NCBI RefSeq assembly: GCF_021134715.1
Contig: NC_060019.1
Coordinates: 5,642,001-5,706,000 of the forward strand
Source of the DNA: Daphnia pulex
Lineage: Eukaryota > Arthropoda > Branchiopoda > Diplostraca > Daphniidae
Direction of reading: 5' to 3'
Length of the DNA: 64,000 nt
Positions 1-14,337 of the stretch are shown piece by piece (within the stretch, counting starts at the first letter, position 1; every line of letters starts with the position of its first letter). A model generated the notes under the pieces. That model saw only the letters and a program-made list of their open reading frames with translations, was not told where the DNA came from and did no database searches. The translations under genes and the position numbers were made by a program.

Positions 1-955
1 GTGGGAGTCATCTTAGAAAAGGGGGGGGCTTCCTTATTCCTTCTTCTTGTCCGTGATCTCGTGGAGTGTGGTAACGCTGTATGTGCTCTGTGTTTCGTAT
101 GTGTGTCTCAAATGTTGCTTTGTGTACCCCTTGTGTCATCGACAATATACACTCAGTGCATTATATCTTATTTATTTTAATAAAGTAGAAAAATAATAGA
201 TTGATACTTTTTGTTGTCAAGTCAAATTCAAATATTTTAAACTGTTTTTTATATTTTATAGTATATTAATTTTTTGAAAACTAAACAGTGATGAAACAAC
301 ATCAAAGGTTTGACATGGAAGTTTATTTAGTGGATCAGGTAGAGTCCATGCGACGAATTCGTCTGAATTTGTAGTGGTTTCATGTCTATAGCTTCTTGCT
401 CCACTCCTCAATGTCGAATCCAAGAAACTACAGAAATTTGATAGCTGGAATAACGGTTTTTGCCCAGCTGGCGTCAACACTTCAGTAACGTTTGGCTTCT
501 AGTACGGCAATTTTCTTCAGCACTCTTCTAATTCCATCGATTGGATTTTTGCCATGTCCACTTGATCCGAGATTATTTTGATTTTATAAGGTATTCATGA
601 TTTTATTTTGAAATACTATTATTTTGTCTGATGCCTTAAATTTAACGTATTTTCGTGATGCCTTAATAGGCACTTTGACCATACCCCTCCCCCTAACCTA
701 TCTCTATTTTTTTCCAACTTTTGCACACAAGAGCTATTTTTCCTTGTCTTAATTTATAGCCTGGCTAATAACAAAAGAAGAAGATTTTATCGGTGTTCAA
801 ACTGAGAACATTTCGTACAAACAATGTATATACACACTGGTGGAAACAAATTGGAAACCATCATAGCAGCCGTTGACGACTTTTTATAGAATCATCGTTT
901 GATCATCATTTGATCGCTCGAAACCAAAGCGTTTTCTTCTTCCAGACCAAGGACA
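1..955. other. Intergenic, possible 3' UTR at the left edge
   Basis: No coding region was recognised. An AATAAA at 179-184 follows T/G-rich sequence and could be the poly(A) signal of a plus-strand gene lying left of the window. A 74-codon minus-strand open frame at 256-480 resembles nothing I recognise and has no clear splice context. Confidence 0.4.
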
Positions 956-964
956 AAAATGATC

Positions 965-1294
965 ATGAATCTTGTGTTTCTAGTCAGCTATTTTTCTGAA
1001 AATTACTTCTTCATTATACAAGATTCATTGCAAGGTTATTACTGGGCAAATGATCAAACAACGATCCTTCCCTTTATAGCCAAAATTGAACGTCCTGACG
1101 GGAGTATCTTACACTTAAGCATAGCAGTAGAAAGTTACAATTTCACTCATGGCACCATATCTGTGCAGCACACTTACCTAAGACCAGTGTTTCAACACCT
1201 GATGATCTTAAATAATCTGTCATTAAACAGTCCAATACAAATACTTTACGGACGAGTCCAACGCACAATACAAAAACTAAAAGAAAATTTATAA
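965..1294 (+). pseudogene. Relic of a transposon-like protein with a catalytic-core-like block
   Basis: The 110-codon frame contains SENY, then DSLQGYYW, then QTTILPF, and later SYNFTHGTISVQH. From memory, the same order (F/Y-S-E-N-Y, D-x-x-Q-G-x-x-W, Q-x-T-x-x-P, S-D-x-x-x-H-D-x-x-x-V) occurs in an abundant invertebrate family of uncharacterised transposon-like proteins. Neither end joins a longer frame, so this looks like a truncated, decayed copy. Function is not claimed; a profile search would decide. Confidence 0.45.
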
Positions 1295-3082
1295 ATTCAG
1301 TGTTTTTACGTCACATCACACGGAGTGAAGGCAAATGCGGCAGTTATAAATGGATGCAAAGTGCTATAGCGGTTGCCGACACAAGTTTCATTGCTAAGCG
1401 CCTATTAATTATTTTACTAATAATTAGCTTCATCCGGCAATGATGAAAATTTTGCGAAATTTTATATTTTGTCAAAGCCATGTATAATGTTTTTTATTGT
1501 TTCTAAATTATTACGTAGCCTGAATTGACCCAAATAATAATAATATTGAGACCCTGATTGTTAGTCTCGATGAAGAAACGAGATAATTTAATGTTTTTTA
1601 TTTCCCCCTGATGGATATCTGGGTTTGATTCGAGGGTAAAAACCAAATGCCAAGAAAAATACACAGTAAAAAAGGTGCAAATCTATTTTTTGCAACAAAA
1701 AGCGAAAAATTCACTTGTCATGGAATGACCCATACAAAAATTCTACCTTTCTGTTATTGTACAAAGGAGCCTATGGAGCTTTCCTCAGAAATCAACATTC
1801 AACGGTAGTTTGCATTCTATATAATTCTCCGTCGTGCAAACTGTTATAGTTTAATCCCATTCTTTTCCCTCGTATAATTTTTTTTTACAAAATTAATCTT
1901 AGATTTTTGTATCAAAGTTTATCAAGATTTTATTTTTCAAAGGGCTTCTAACTTTTGGAAACATTTAATTTATTATAAGTTCCATATTTGAAGATATTCA
2001 TTGTTTGCTAATATGAGTTCGTGGGGAGGAGTGGCCACGAAGGCTCCATATTCCAAGCCAATGTCCATTTGTATTCTAATTGGTAACAATAACTGAAGAA
2101 AGAGAGCAGAAAGATACTAATTTAAATTCATCTTATAAAATGTTTTTCTTCTTCTTGGTATATGCTAGAGGCAATTAGCTATTGTTCATATTCGGGAAGT
2201 AAAATAAACAAAGTAAAATAAATCACCTAAGAAATTTGGTAGTAAAAATGGTTGTAAATGAAATTTGATACTTTTATTTTAGAATTACTTAACTTCGTGT
2301 CGTTCATAGGGGTTTCTAATTCCGTCAATGACAAAAGTCATTTTCATTCCTGATTTTTTTAACTGACATAGGGGATTAGAAATATACGAGCGTAGTTGTT
2401 CATTTAAGATCTGATTCAGTAGGATTTTTTTTAACGCAACAGATCATTATGAGCTCTTTTTCCTTTCTATTTTCACTCTCTGATCAGATAGCATCTCCTG
2501 AAAATTTTTTATAAAAATAAATAATACTATAACAACCTATAAAGCAACTAAAAAGCTACACATAAAAATAAAATAAGGTGGTACAACTTGTAAAAATTTG
2601 GAAACGATAGTGTTTTCCAAGGCCAACACTAAAGTTCAATTGTGGAAGCCAAAATGTTGTCCATGACAAAGGAAAAGTTGACTTTTTTTTAAATAACCAG
2701 ACCTTATTTATTATGATTTGATTCGAAGGAACTATATTCCACGCAAATCTCTTCTTTTTATTTAGGGATCCCTTCCACGAGTATTCCAACGCATTAGACC
2801 ATCCCGTGCAAAGCTCACTTTTCTAATGTGCTAGAAGCAGCTAGAACGTGTTAACCGACCAACATCACCAACTTTTGTAACGGAGCATTGTTGCAGGATT
2901 CATTCCACAGCACACGATGTTGCTGTCGATGGTTCTGAGGTAGCCGCTTAGTTCGTCGTAGTCGCTGTAATGGTCAATAAAACTGGATGTCTATAAGCAT
3001 CCAACTAAGTCGTACATGCAGCTGCTTTTCCGTTTTGATTCCAACTCCAAGAATCTGCTCCAAGAACCTTCGTCTTATAGTA
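1295..3082. other. AT-rich intergenic DNA
   Basis: Many homopolymer A/T runs and no reading frame with recognisable motifs on either strand. Nothing further is supported. Confidence 0.5.
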
Positions 3083-3274
3083 CTATAGACCTTTTTCCAT
3101 TTGGTTCGGGTTACAGCCTGACAGGTTACAGTACATGGCCTTACGTGGGGTATTGACCGGATCAAGCAAAGTCTGCAGCAAGTTTCGGCTATCCCCCGCC
3201 ATGGTGCGCACTAGTCGACTAGCCGCACGACTTTTCGCTCTACTTACCCGAACCAAATGGAAAAAGGTCTATAG
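3083..3274. mobile_element. MITE with 29-bp perfect terminal inverted repeats
   Basis: Bases 3083-3111 and 3246-3274 are perfect reverse complements; the outer part of the left arm reads TAGACCTTTTTCC. Both ends sit next to TA (TA|TAGACC and GGTCTA|TA), which fits a TA target duplication and a Tc1/mariner-type non-autonomous element of about 190 bp. The interior has no ORF of note. Confidence 0.6.
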
Positions 3275-4765
3275 CAAGTTAGAACTCTTCTAAACATTAC
3301 ACCAACCAATCTATATATCACTTATATTGTTATATTCTATGTATACCTTGAGAAAACGGGTTTGACTTCGCGTACATCTTATCATGTCAGGAGAGCTTAC
3401 AGAAAAATCTTATAATATTATTAGTAGTGTTTGTGTGTGTAGCGAAACTTTTTATTGCAGATTCCTCCGTCACACAAAGTTTCGCTATACTCCGTAATTA
3501 ACGTTGCGTTCCTTCCAGTGTAAACGCACCTTTAGAAGCTTGTTAAAAAGGCAGAGAAGCAGTAAACGAACTTCATTGTAGTTAAATTGCTCTTAATGCT
3601 AAAAATAATAATTAAAATTTCCACCACAATTGGTTTTTCCATAATATTTTAACAATAGTTTAATTCCACGTAATTTTTTCCGCGGGTCAAATCATTAACA
3701 CTCACTCATTAATTGGGCAAAAGGAAAATAATTTTTCTGTTACTGGTGACGAACCGGAGGTAATATATTATGTAGGAGGGAATGAGGGATTTTTTGGAAA
3801 ACATTTAAATCGAATTTCCGAGAAAAGTTTCGAAGTAGTTGTCAACCCGCGAAACTCACGAAATTTCCCATTTCTCTGAGACGACGCCATTAAAGTTGTC
3901 TGATATTATTTCACTGTTTGGTGACGCACGTTGTTAGCACTACGCAACAACAATCCAACACTTCCCGTCGTCTGCACTTTGGACATTGATGCCAATTTCA
4001 GAATTTTAAAATTAGTTGTAGTAATAAATGATGTAAATAAACCCCCGAAGGAACGGGACTCATATTGCGTTATAAAAAAAATTATCCGTATCTTGGTGGT
4101 AGAGAAATGGCCTGGAATGGCGTATATCAATGGATCGATCCTCACATGGGTCATAACTCTTCTAGAAACCAAAAACCCTTAACATTTTGACAAAATGATT
4201 TTCATGTTTAACAAGCGATCCATGACTCAGGTAGACCGAAATCCCGGAGCAGCTTTCCAGATTTATATCCGGAAAAGGAATTTGAAATATAAAAAATATA
4301 TGTTGTCATTTTTGTCTCTACACGCCGGATTTACTTGCGTTTGCAGAAAGACGAAATTCCCACCCGTTTACGAGATATTAAGCGTTAAAGTTTGAGTTTT
4401 TTTTTATTTATCAGAAATGGGGGGTACTTTGACATCGCTTTTCTGAAAGGTATAGGGGCTATAGCAGAAACTTATTTTATAGAAAGGTTTATTGCTATCT
4501 CAACCATTAAAATCCAAAAGGAATTTTCTTTCCGGATTTTATTGGTTGAGATATGACTAATTTCCTGAGAGGCTCATTTTTCCCTTTTCCCTCTCTGCCT
4601 GGCACCCATATTTTGTTCTCACTGCCGCGCTCCTTCCGGAAGCAAGCAGAAGGTTTTATCTGTTGGCCTTCATTTTAGACCCATAGAAGTCATATCGGCC
4701 TTCATATTTAGTGGAACTAAGCTGGTTTCCGCAAGGGGCGCAAAGGAGAGTAAAAAAAAAGTTGT
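3275..4765. other. Intergenic with short hairpins
   Basis: Two short inverted repeats are visible: GTAGCGAAACTTT near 3437 with AAAGTTTCGCTA near 3476, and ATCTCAACCATTAAAATCC near 4495 with its near-complement near 4534. Small overlapping frames at 3906-4182 have no recognisable motif. No gene is supported. Confidence 0.45.
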
Positions 4766-5336
4766 ATAGATGTTATTCCAACTTAAAAGTAGTAGTCGAG
4801 TAAAAGCAGAGATAAGGAGATGGGCCACTCTGTGTAAAGTCCAGCAGTCGACTTCCCCTCCTCCTTCTTTTCGACTGCCCTGCTCCTTTCGGCGAGCTCC
4901 GGAAGCTTTACCTTACTTGGTGGTAGGGGCGGTCCTGAAGGGGGAGAACTACTGGGAAATGCTTCCGGAGCTCGCCGAAAGGAGCAGGGCAGTCGAAAAG
5001 GAGGAGGAGGGGGGAAAAAGTCGACTACTGGACTTTACACAGAGTGGCCCATCTCCTTATCTCTGAGTAAAAGTCGTGCGCAGTTTACGCCGATGCGCAC
5101 CACTGCGGCCGATAGCAGAATGAAATTTTTATTACGCTTGACACTTAACGTAGGTACAATCCTTTGTTCCAGAACTGTCTGCTTCTCGAACAAAGGATTG
5201 TACCTACGTCATCTGTCAAGCGTAATAAAAATTGTCGTTCTGCTATCGGCCGCAGACCCGCAGTGGTGTGCACCGGCGTAAACTGCGCACGACTTTTTGG
5301 CATGTCTACTACTTTTTGGTTGGAATAACATCTATA
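4766..5336. mobile_element. Palindromic MITE, host of a nested hAT MITE
   Basis: The left end (4766 onward, TAGATGTTATTCCAAC) is the reverse complement of the right end (5306-5336). After removing the inserted element 4807-5065 and one copy of its target duplication, the left arm continues into 5074-5170, pairing with 5188-5300 around a loop near 5170-5188. The whole is a foldback element with arms near 150 bp. The dinucleotide TA abuts both termini, so a TA target duplication is plausible but not distinctive. Confidence 0.65.
4807..5065. mobile_element. hAT-type MITE with 8-bp target duplication
   Basis: The arms 4807-4906 and 4961-5065 are reverse complements over about 100 bp with only a few small indels. 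The termini read CAGAGATAAGG and CCTTATCTCTG. The identical octamer AGTAAAAG flanks the element at 4799-4806 and 5066-5073. An 8-bp duplication and CAGAG termini are the signature of the hAT superfamily. It lies inside the palindromic element 4766-5336 and is therefore the younger insertion. Confidence 0.85.
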
Positions 5337-5878
5337 AGGAGGATTCAAAACAAAAATTAATTATTTTTCATGCTTCTAGGCCTTCTACCCTATTGTTGAT
5401 GAAACTATTACCATTATTTATAACAAAATTGTTTATAACTTGTGGACTTGTGGTGTACTCGATTGATAGCGGATGGACTCGAACTGTAGCGTACTCGATT
5501 TTTTAGCGTACTTTTTTTTTAGCATTTGATTATCGATTCGATCTCGATCACGCTCTATAAATTGAAAAATTGGTGTGATGTCATAGATAAAGACCACGGG
5601 TCTTTATAATTAGTGGTCTTTAGGTCAACCGCTTCCTCTTGATCAGAAAAAAATAAGCGATCAATCGTGATAAACTAATCGATCGCGTAAACTGGTTTTC
5701 AGTATGTTTGGCACCTAGATGGCACCGGCGTTTCTCCCTTTTTCAAATTCTTCTGAACAAATACTTAAATTTCTCGTTATATTAATTATCAGTAATAGAA
5801 ACATTTAGCAAGCCAATAACTATTTTTTTTTTTTTGTAAAATCTGATTTACCCACAAAAAAATTATAGAGCCAACATA
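5337..5878. other. Intergenic DNA
   Basis: AT-rich sequence with ATCGAT-rich patches around 5520-5690; no gene or repeat boundary could be supported. Confidence 0.45.
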
Positions 5879-6437
5879 TAGGGCTGTGGCCCGGGCGATG
5901 AAAACCCGGGCCACCGCCCGGGCTGAACGAAAAAAAACCCAACCCGACTCGACCCATCGAGGCATTTTTTTTAACGGGGCGGGCGACGGGTTGAACTCCC
6001 GGTACCGCGGGCCAACCCGAGCGGTGGCGCCATCTAGTAGTCACATAGAGAAGCTCGTTATTCTCTATGCCTGCGGCCTCAAAATATTGCCGCCAAATGC
6101 TCTACGATAATTTCGTAGCATGAAAAGTAGGATAAGTGGTAGAAAAGGGCGTTCAGGGGTGTTCAGAAGACAGAATTGACGTGTCACTGTTAGAAGAAGA
6201 AGATAATTAAGAAATTTAGGGAATTTTTTTAAGTTTGTAAAAAAAAAAGTGTGTTTGACCCGATTTTTTACCCGGGCCGTTACCCGACCGGTAAAAATTT
6301 TTTGACCCATGGGTTGGCCCGGGCCAAACCCGTTCACTCAGTTGGCCCAACCCGCTCCGACCCGCGGAAGAAGAAAAACCCATCTAAAAAACCCATTGAA
6401 AAAAAACCCGCTAAAAACGTCCCGGGCCACAGCCCTA
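5879..6437. mobile_element. CCCGGG-rich non-autonomous transposon
   Basis: The ends are inverted: TAGGGCTGTGGCCCGGG at 5879-5895 and its complement at 6421-6437. The hexamer AACATA is found directly outside both ends (5873-5878 and 6438-6443). The interior is full of CCCGGG and AACCCG words and is far more GC-rich than its flanks. A diverged relative lies at 18178-18445. The class is uncertain; the TAGGG ends would suit a hAT-like element, but the flanking repeat is only 6 bp. Confidence 0.6.
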
Positions 6438-6692
6438 AACATACGGATCGTCGATTATCGTCCAAGACTCCTGTCTTTATTTTACAGCAGTCATGGCTCA
6501 TGGGTTTCGACTTTGGACTTGGATTGACTGTTGAGTGTTGAGTCATCAATGATTGAGACATCAAGTTGATTCAGTGCAACTCAGTGAATTAAGTTGACTG
6601 TTGGCCACTACAAAAAAATCCCTTTACTTATTAATAACACCCTTTGGTATCGGGCAGTTTAAAAAACGTATTGTACTTGAGTGAATTCTATT

Positions 6693-6698
6693 TATAAA
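6693..6698 (+). promoter_or_regulatory. TATAAA upstream of PDCD6
   Basis: TATAAA lies 26 bases before the start codon at 6724. If it is a true TATA box the 5' UTR would be only a few bases, so either translation starts downstream of a very short leader or this match is coincidental. Confidence 0.3.
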
Positions 6699-6723
6699 CG
6701 TTTAGTCGCGTTTAGTCTACACA

Positions 6724-7587
<864 letters not shown>

Positions 7588-7727
7588 GTTTCAGCTAATA
7601 TACCTAAGCTACTAAATTTACCACTTCCTTATTGCTGTTTGTGTATGTTTCTTTGCTCATATAGAGATTCTGTAACAGCCAATATCTTGATTTTTCCTGG
7701 CAGTTGATTGAACTCTTCTCCCTTTTG

Positions 7728-7733
7728 AATAAA
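7728..7733 (+). terminator. Poly(A) signal of PDCD6
   Basis: AATAAA 141 bases after the PDCD6 stop codon, on the coding strand; the only canonical hexamer close downstream. Confidence 0.6.
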
Positions 7734-8895
7734 CTTGCATATGAAATGTTATTTTACTGTGATATAACTACTGTGTGAATCAGTATAACACCTTGTGTGC
7801 GATCTGATTGCTTGATAATATTGTTGCTCAAGGATCAGCATCAATCGTACACAGCAACGGAACTTTTCGTAATAGCACACAACGCACTGTAAACAAACTA
7901 CAGCAATAGGGCATCTATTTCGTATCTGTCGTGTAAAGATAAAGCGATATAATCAAGATAAAATGAGTCATTTTAGAAGGTCTGTTATGCCAGCGCATTG
8001 TCGTAGAGGTAAAGTGTGCCTGCCCTATTCTATTCGACTTTTTTAACATGTTTCCAATATTTTTTCCCTGACAATCCAGAAAATAGAATACGGAAATAGA
8101 ATTTAACCATGAACAAAAATTGATGTTAGTAAAAGTGAGTGATTATTTAGCTTATCATTCACTTCTGCAACTTTATATGTTCAGATTCTTTTTTGGGCGT
8201 AAACGGGAAGTTTACGAGGGTACGAGTAATTTATTGTCATTGTAGTCAGGTTTGTCCTCAAATCGACATAACCCATACTTATTAGCCTACGTCACCAAAT
8301 TGTAGAAAATATTTCCGCGATGAATGTATAGGATAGTTGGCAACATTACAGAACAGTTTATTAATTATAGCATTTGTGTTAATAGTAAATATTTAGCAGT
8401 CGTATTGTTATTCAACAACTTCATTTTTATTGAGCGCACGTTATTTCGTTTATACATGTAGCCTATCTTGGACCTTTATTTTCTGTACCGTTAATTCTTT
8501 ATTCATCATCGTGGTATTCTAGAATAACCAGACGCATTTAGTTTCATGATATAAGTTATTTTATTTTATTTTATTTTTTTAGATTGATGATGCGATAAAT
8601 CAAACGTTCTGACTTCTGAGTTATCGTGAAAAATGGAGGCATGCAAAGACCTTTTACCCTATGTTTCGAAATTTTACAAGGGTGCTACACATATTTCAAT
8701 ATACACTGTTACAATTTACTCTTTTATCAGAACAATCAATTCAAACTTCTTTTTTTTTACTCCTGAACTCATAACGCACAGCCATCACAATAACTGATTG
8801 TCTTATAGGCTAGTCCAAACTCCAAACTAGCTATATGAATGTTTGAATAAGACATTAACATTGGAAAAGTAATTGGTGCTTAATGTTTAGTGTGT
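7734..8895. other. Intergenic between convergent PDCD6 and PHAF1
   Basis: AT-rich with T-rich runs (TTTTA repeats near 8550-8580). No exon with acceptable splice sites and motifs was found on either strand. Confidence 0.5.
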
Positions 8896-8901
8896 TTTAT
8901 T
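8896..8901 (-). terminator. Poly(A) signal of PHAF1
   Basis: AATAAA on the minus strand about 150 bases past the PHAF1 stop codon. Confidence 0.45.
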
Positions 8902-9052
8902 ACATTATTTTGCGTTCAAACAACATACAATCACGAAAGAGATGCGCACTTAAGATCAATTCATGGCGTCAGTCTGTTTCCTGGGCAAATACAAAAATCC
9001 TGTTTATATTATATTGGTAATAAAATTTTCCAATTATAGGACTAATATCCTT

Positions 9053-11004
<1,952 letters not shown>

Positions 11005-11408
11005 CTTAAGATTAAGAACTTTGCAATATTGTTGAAACGTAATTTCCGTTCAGTCGAACCCAACACTGAGGACTGAAAACGCTGAAAACAATAATAATGT
11101 TTTGGTTTTTCTTTGTTGTGGAACAGCCGTCATCTAGTGGAGAAAAAGGCAACCAATGTAAATATGTCAAATTCCGTTCCCAAACAGCTGTTGAAAGCCT
11201 TGAAGGCTATACAATCGATCGACAATCCAAAATCCAATGTCCATTCTAATATTCAGACTTTCAGAGTTTAATTAAGTAGTTCGGCGGTTTTTGTGGTAGC
11301 TGTTGTCCATTAGAATCACGTTGTTGTATCTCAGTCACGTTTACTAGTAATTTGCTACTAATTTTGTAGATCATTTCTTTTGTTAATCAATACTCTTCAA
11401 AAGCTGGA
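11005..11408. promoter_or_regulatory. Divergent promoter region between PHAF1 and the upstream PEPCK exon
   Basis: The two start codons lie 405 bp apart, facing away from each other. No TATA box is placed well for either gene. TCAGT at about 11331 could be an initiator on the plus strand. Shared, TATA-less promoters of this size are common for divergent housekeeping genes; use of this one is inferred. Confidence 0.35.
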
Positions 11409-11440
11409 ATGTCGAGGTTGCTGTTAGCATTAATTAAACG
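11409..11440 (+). CDS. Candidate alternative first coding exon of PEPCK (mitochondrial form)
   Basis: An ATG opens MSRLLLALIKR, and after 32 coding bases comes a consensus donor (CG|GTAAGA). Its phase (two bases over) equals that of the proximal first exon at 14338-14366, so it splices in frame to exon 2 at 14489. The joined N-terminus, about 36 residues up to SLSIL, has basic residues and no acidic ones, and is rich in Leu, Ser and Arg, like a mitochondrial targeting peptide. Exon 2 supplies much of this character itself. No transcript was seen; a chance ATG with a good donor is the alternative. Confidence 0.5.
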
Positions 11441-14204
11441 GTAAGATTTCGATTCTACCTTGAATACTTCTGTGAAACCTACAAATATTATCTACTGCAA
11501 TTATTCGGCATAATTTCTTTTTGAGGTTTCTGGTTGCGGAAGTTTGATATTATATTTTTGGCTTCGATTGAGCTGCTATTCTTCGTTTCGTTTTTTATGG
11601 TAGCTAGCTGTCGTTTGAATTTGTTAATTTTTTCATCGTCTTGTAATCTTGTAGCTAACTTGTATTAATATTTAATGCCAAATTATCCTGCAGTAAAGAT
11701 ATTTTCCCGTTCATATGTTTACTTGTTGTGCTATAATTTGCCGATCTTTCGTAAAAGAAGGGAATTTTTGTTTAACCTTAAGGAAAAAGATTTTTTCCCC
11801 GCCCACGCCCCACGGCAACTATAAATTTGTCACGTAGACCAAAAGTGGCTAAGAAACCATGCACCATTGCAACTGAAATAGACAAACTGACAGAGAAATG
11901 AATTAGATTATACTGTCCTTAAAGGGGATTTTTTTTTTCATATGAATTTATTCTTTTATTTTTGTCAGAATTTTTTTGGCTTTTAAAAAAATCAAGGGGT
12001 TAGCAATTGAAATGTACAGTACTATTTCCTTATTTTAAGCAAAATTTTTTTTTTTTTTTTAATTTTGGGGTAGGCTAGGCTTTCTTTTTTTCTTACAGGC
12101 CAAATTCAAAGGCGAGGGACTGAAGAATCCAGGAAACGGCTTTTCACACTCAACTCTTCCCCCTTTTTTCTTCCCCTTATCTTCTCCTTATCAGCTCAAG
12201 TGGAAATATTGTTTTTCTTTTATTTTGAATACAATTTTAGTTGCGGAGCCCTTGAAAAAAAAATGAGTCTACGGGCTAGTAATGAAGGCCAATTATTCCG
12301 TTATATTGAGAAAGGCTGAATAATTTAAACCTCGGTACTTGCTCCATTTCTTGTTGGTTTCGGTCTACAGTTTGGTCGATTTGATAAGTGATACCATGCG
12401 TTATCGACTTCAGTAGCATACTGTATTACTGTAGCTATGGCTGCATATGGTGACCATTCATTACGTCACAGCTGTCTGCTGTTTTTTCCTTCCCTGATGT
12501 CCTTGGCTCACGAACAACAATCCAAGGCAAGGAATTACTGCGATCAGTGCCTTAAGCGTTCTCTTTCCCAACAGAATCCTTACAATTCTTGATTCTTCGA
12601 TCAAACTTTTCTGTTCAAAAGGGCATAATTCTTGGGAAATAAGAAATGTTGTATCAAATCTGCCGTAGCCGATTCCTTTACTGTACCAAAACATTTAGCG
12701 CTAAATTTGAACTGGAAGGACCTGTTGCTTGATTGAAAAACAAAAACCCCCCACACAACGAGAAACCTTGTAAAGATGTGCTACTCATTTTGTATCGAAC
12801 GTTGCTTTTTTCGGCTCTCCCTGTTTCATTGATATTCATAGTACGTATGTTTAAAAAATGTTTACCGCGGTCACGTAGTCGCTATCGGCTCTCCTTGGTA
12901 GACCTTCATCGTTGCGAAATTTGTTTTTCTCCACTGGTTGTTTACGTCTTTGTTTTGAAGTCAACAAGAGACGGATACCGGCCATAAGTAGAATTGAGGG
13001 AAGGTCCTAGGGTTCAGCTGCTTTTGGGTGTTCGAGTTTTTTTTTTAAGTGGATGGAGGGGGGGGGGGGGTCGGGTGAGCATCAGAATCGCCGCATCATT
13101 TTTCGACTTACATAACACAGCGTGATCATAGCATGTTTTGCTTTCTTCACGAGATCAAAATTGTAGATGAGAAAGCCAGCGAATCTTACGTCTAATGATT
13201 CCATAAATGAAAATTTTCCACAGCAATCTTCAAGCTTGTCCGGTTAATCCATTAAAGCGCATTTGGACTCAAATACGGGAAAACACTTTTTATAGTCGTA
13301 GGTGAAAGTCACGAAAATTGTCTCTCGTACTTAATTAAACTACATTTTTTTTGTGTGTGTGTGTGTGGGGGGGGGGGGGAGGAATTACAAGGCAAACAGG
13401 TCGAACGATTTTTTTTTGTTCCTTATTTTACCTGCAAAAACTTTAACTAGAAAACACAAAAAAAAAAAAAGAACAACACATTGTAGACATGCATGACGAT
13501 TGGACGGACTTCCAGGAAACCTTTAGTCTGCATATTGTCATACCACACATCACTTGCAAATTCTACTTGCATAAACTTTTGGATTTTGTTTTTCTATTTT
13601 CTAGTGATGGGACGTGACGCGATTTACGTTCACGTTCACGTGTTGTTGACGTGTTTACTTGCTTTAGACTTACTACTTGAAATCATGTTTAGACTGCTGT
13701 TTCTTGTTTTGTTCAACAATTTCGCAATCGAAGTGTTTTTCTGTGTTGTTTGTATCGGCTCTGTCTGCACGGGTCGACTACGAAATATGTGGAAGTTGAA
13801 TGCTCCACTTATTGGCTTAACCTGAACCCATTTCGTATCAATGCGTCTGTATACATTTAATAGTGTGTGTCAATGACGAGAGCAATGCTGCACGATTTTT
13901 TTGGGAGAATAATACAAATTGCTAATTGAATAATGCAGGTTTAATTTACAATGAAAAATAGATTCAGTCAACGGAATCAAATGATTAGCTTACCGGAGTC
14001 TCCGGAAGAGAGTGACAAACTCATTCGCATTTTCGTACGTCATTTCATTTGTGACGGCCTAATTCAATTGGGAACGTAAACAACTATTATTTTCTGGTTG
14101 TTTGTGATCTCCCAAGGTTATCTCCGCGTGAGTTGCCGACCAATCGTAGAAAGGGGCTCGCCTCTCTCGTGCTTTCGCTGGAAAGCTGTAGGTGAGGTCT
14201 AGAG
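11441..14204. other. Long intron or promoter interval upstream of PEPCK exon 1b
   Basis: Non-coding on present evidence: A/T runs, a poly-G run near 13060 and a (GT)n-(G)n tract near 13355. A CRE-like TACGTCA is at 14036-14042, about 165 bp upstream of the TATA box; vertebrate PCK1 is cAMP-responsive, but one heptamer here is weak evidence. A 110-codon open frame at 13493-13825 has a composition unlike a conserved protein. Confidence 0.45.
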
Positions 14205-14212
14205 TATAAAAG
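14205..14212 (+). promoter_or_regulatory. TATA box of proximal PEPCK promoter
   Basis: TATAAAAG, 126-133 bases upstream of the start codon at 14338, leaving room for a leader of roughly 100 bases. Its presence contrasts with the TATA-less distal promoter region. Confidence 0.6.
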
Positions 14213-14337
14213 CGCTCACACATAGTATGACAGAAGACAGAGACTGTCTACTATCCAAAACGTTCGCAAATATTTCAGCGGTAGCAAAAAGTGCAACAAC
14301 AAATAGCACTAAAAGCAGTGATTTAAAACAAAAAAAA

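Noticed and set aside
13493..13825. 110-codon open frame upstream of PEPCK as a membrane protein gene
   Set aside because: Hydrophobic only because of T-rich DNA; no splice partners, homology or promoter, and it lies in the interval between PEPCK first exons.
14036..14042. CRE of the PEPCK promoter
   Set aside because: A single TACGTCA in 3 kb is expected by chance; kept only as a remark.
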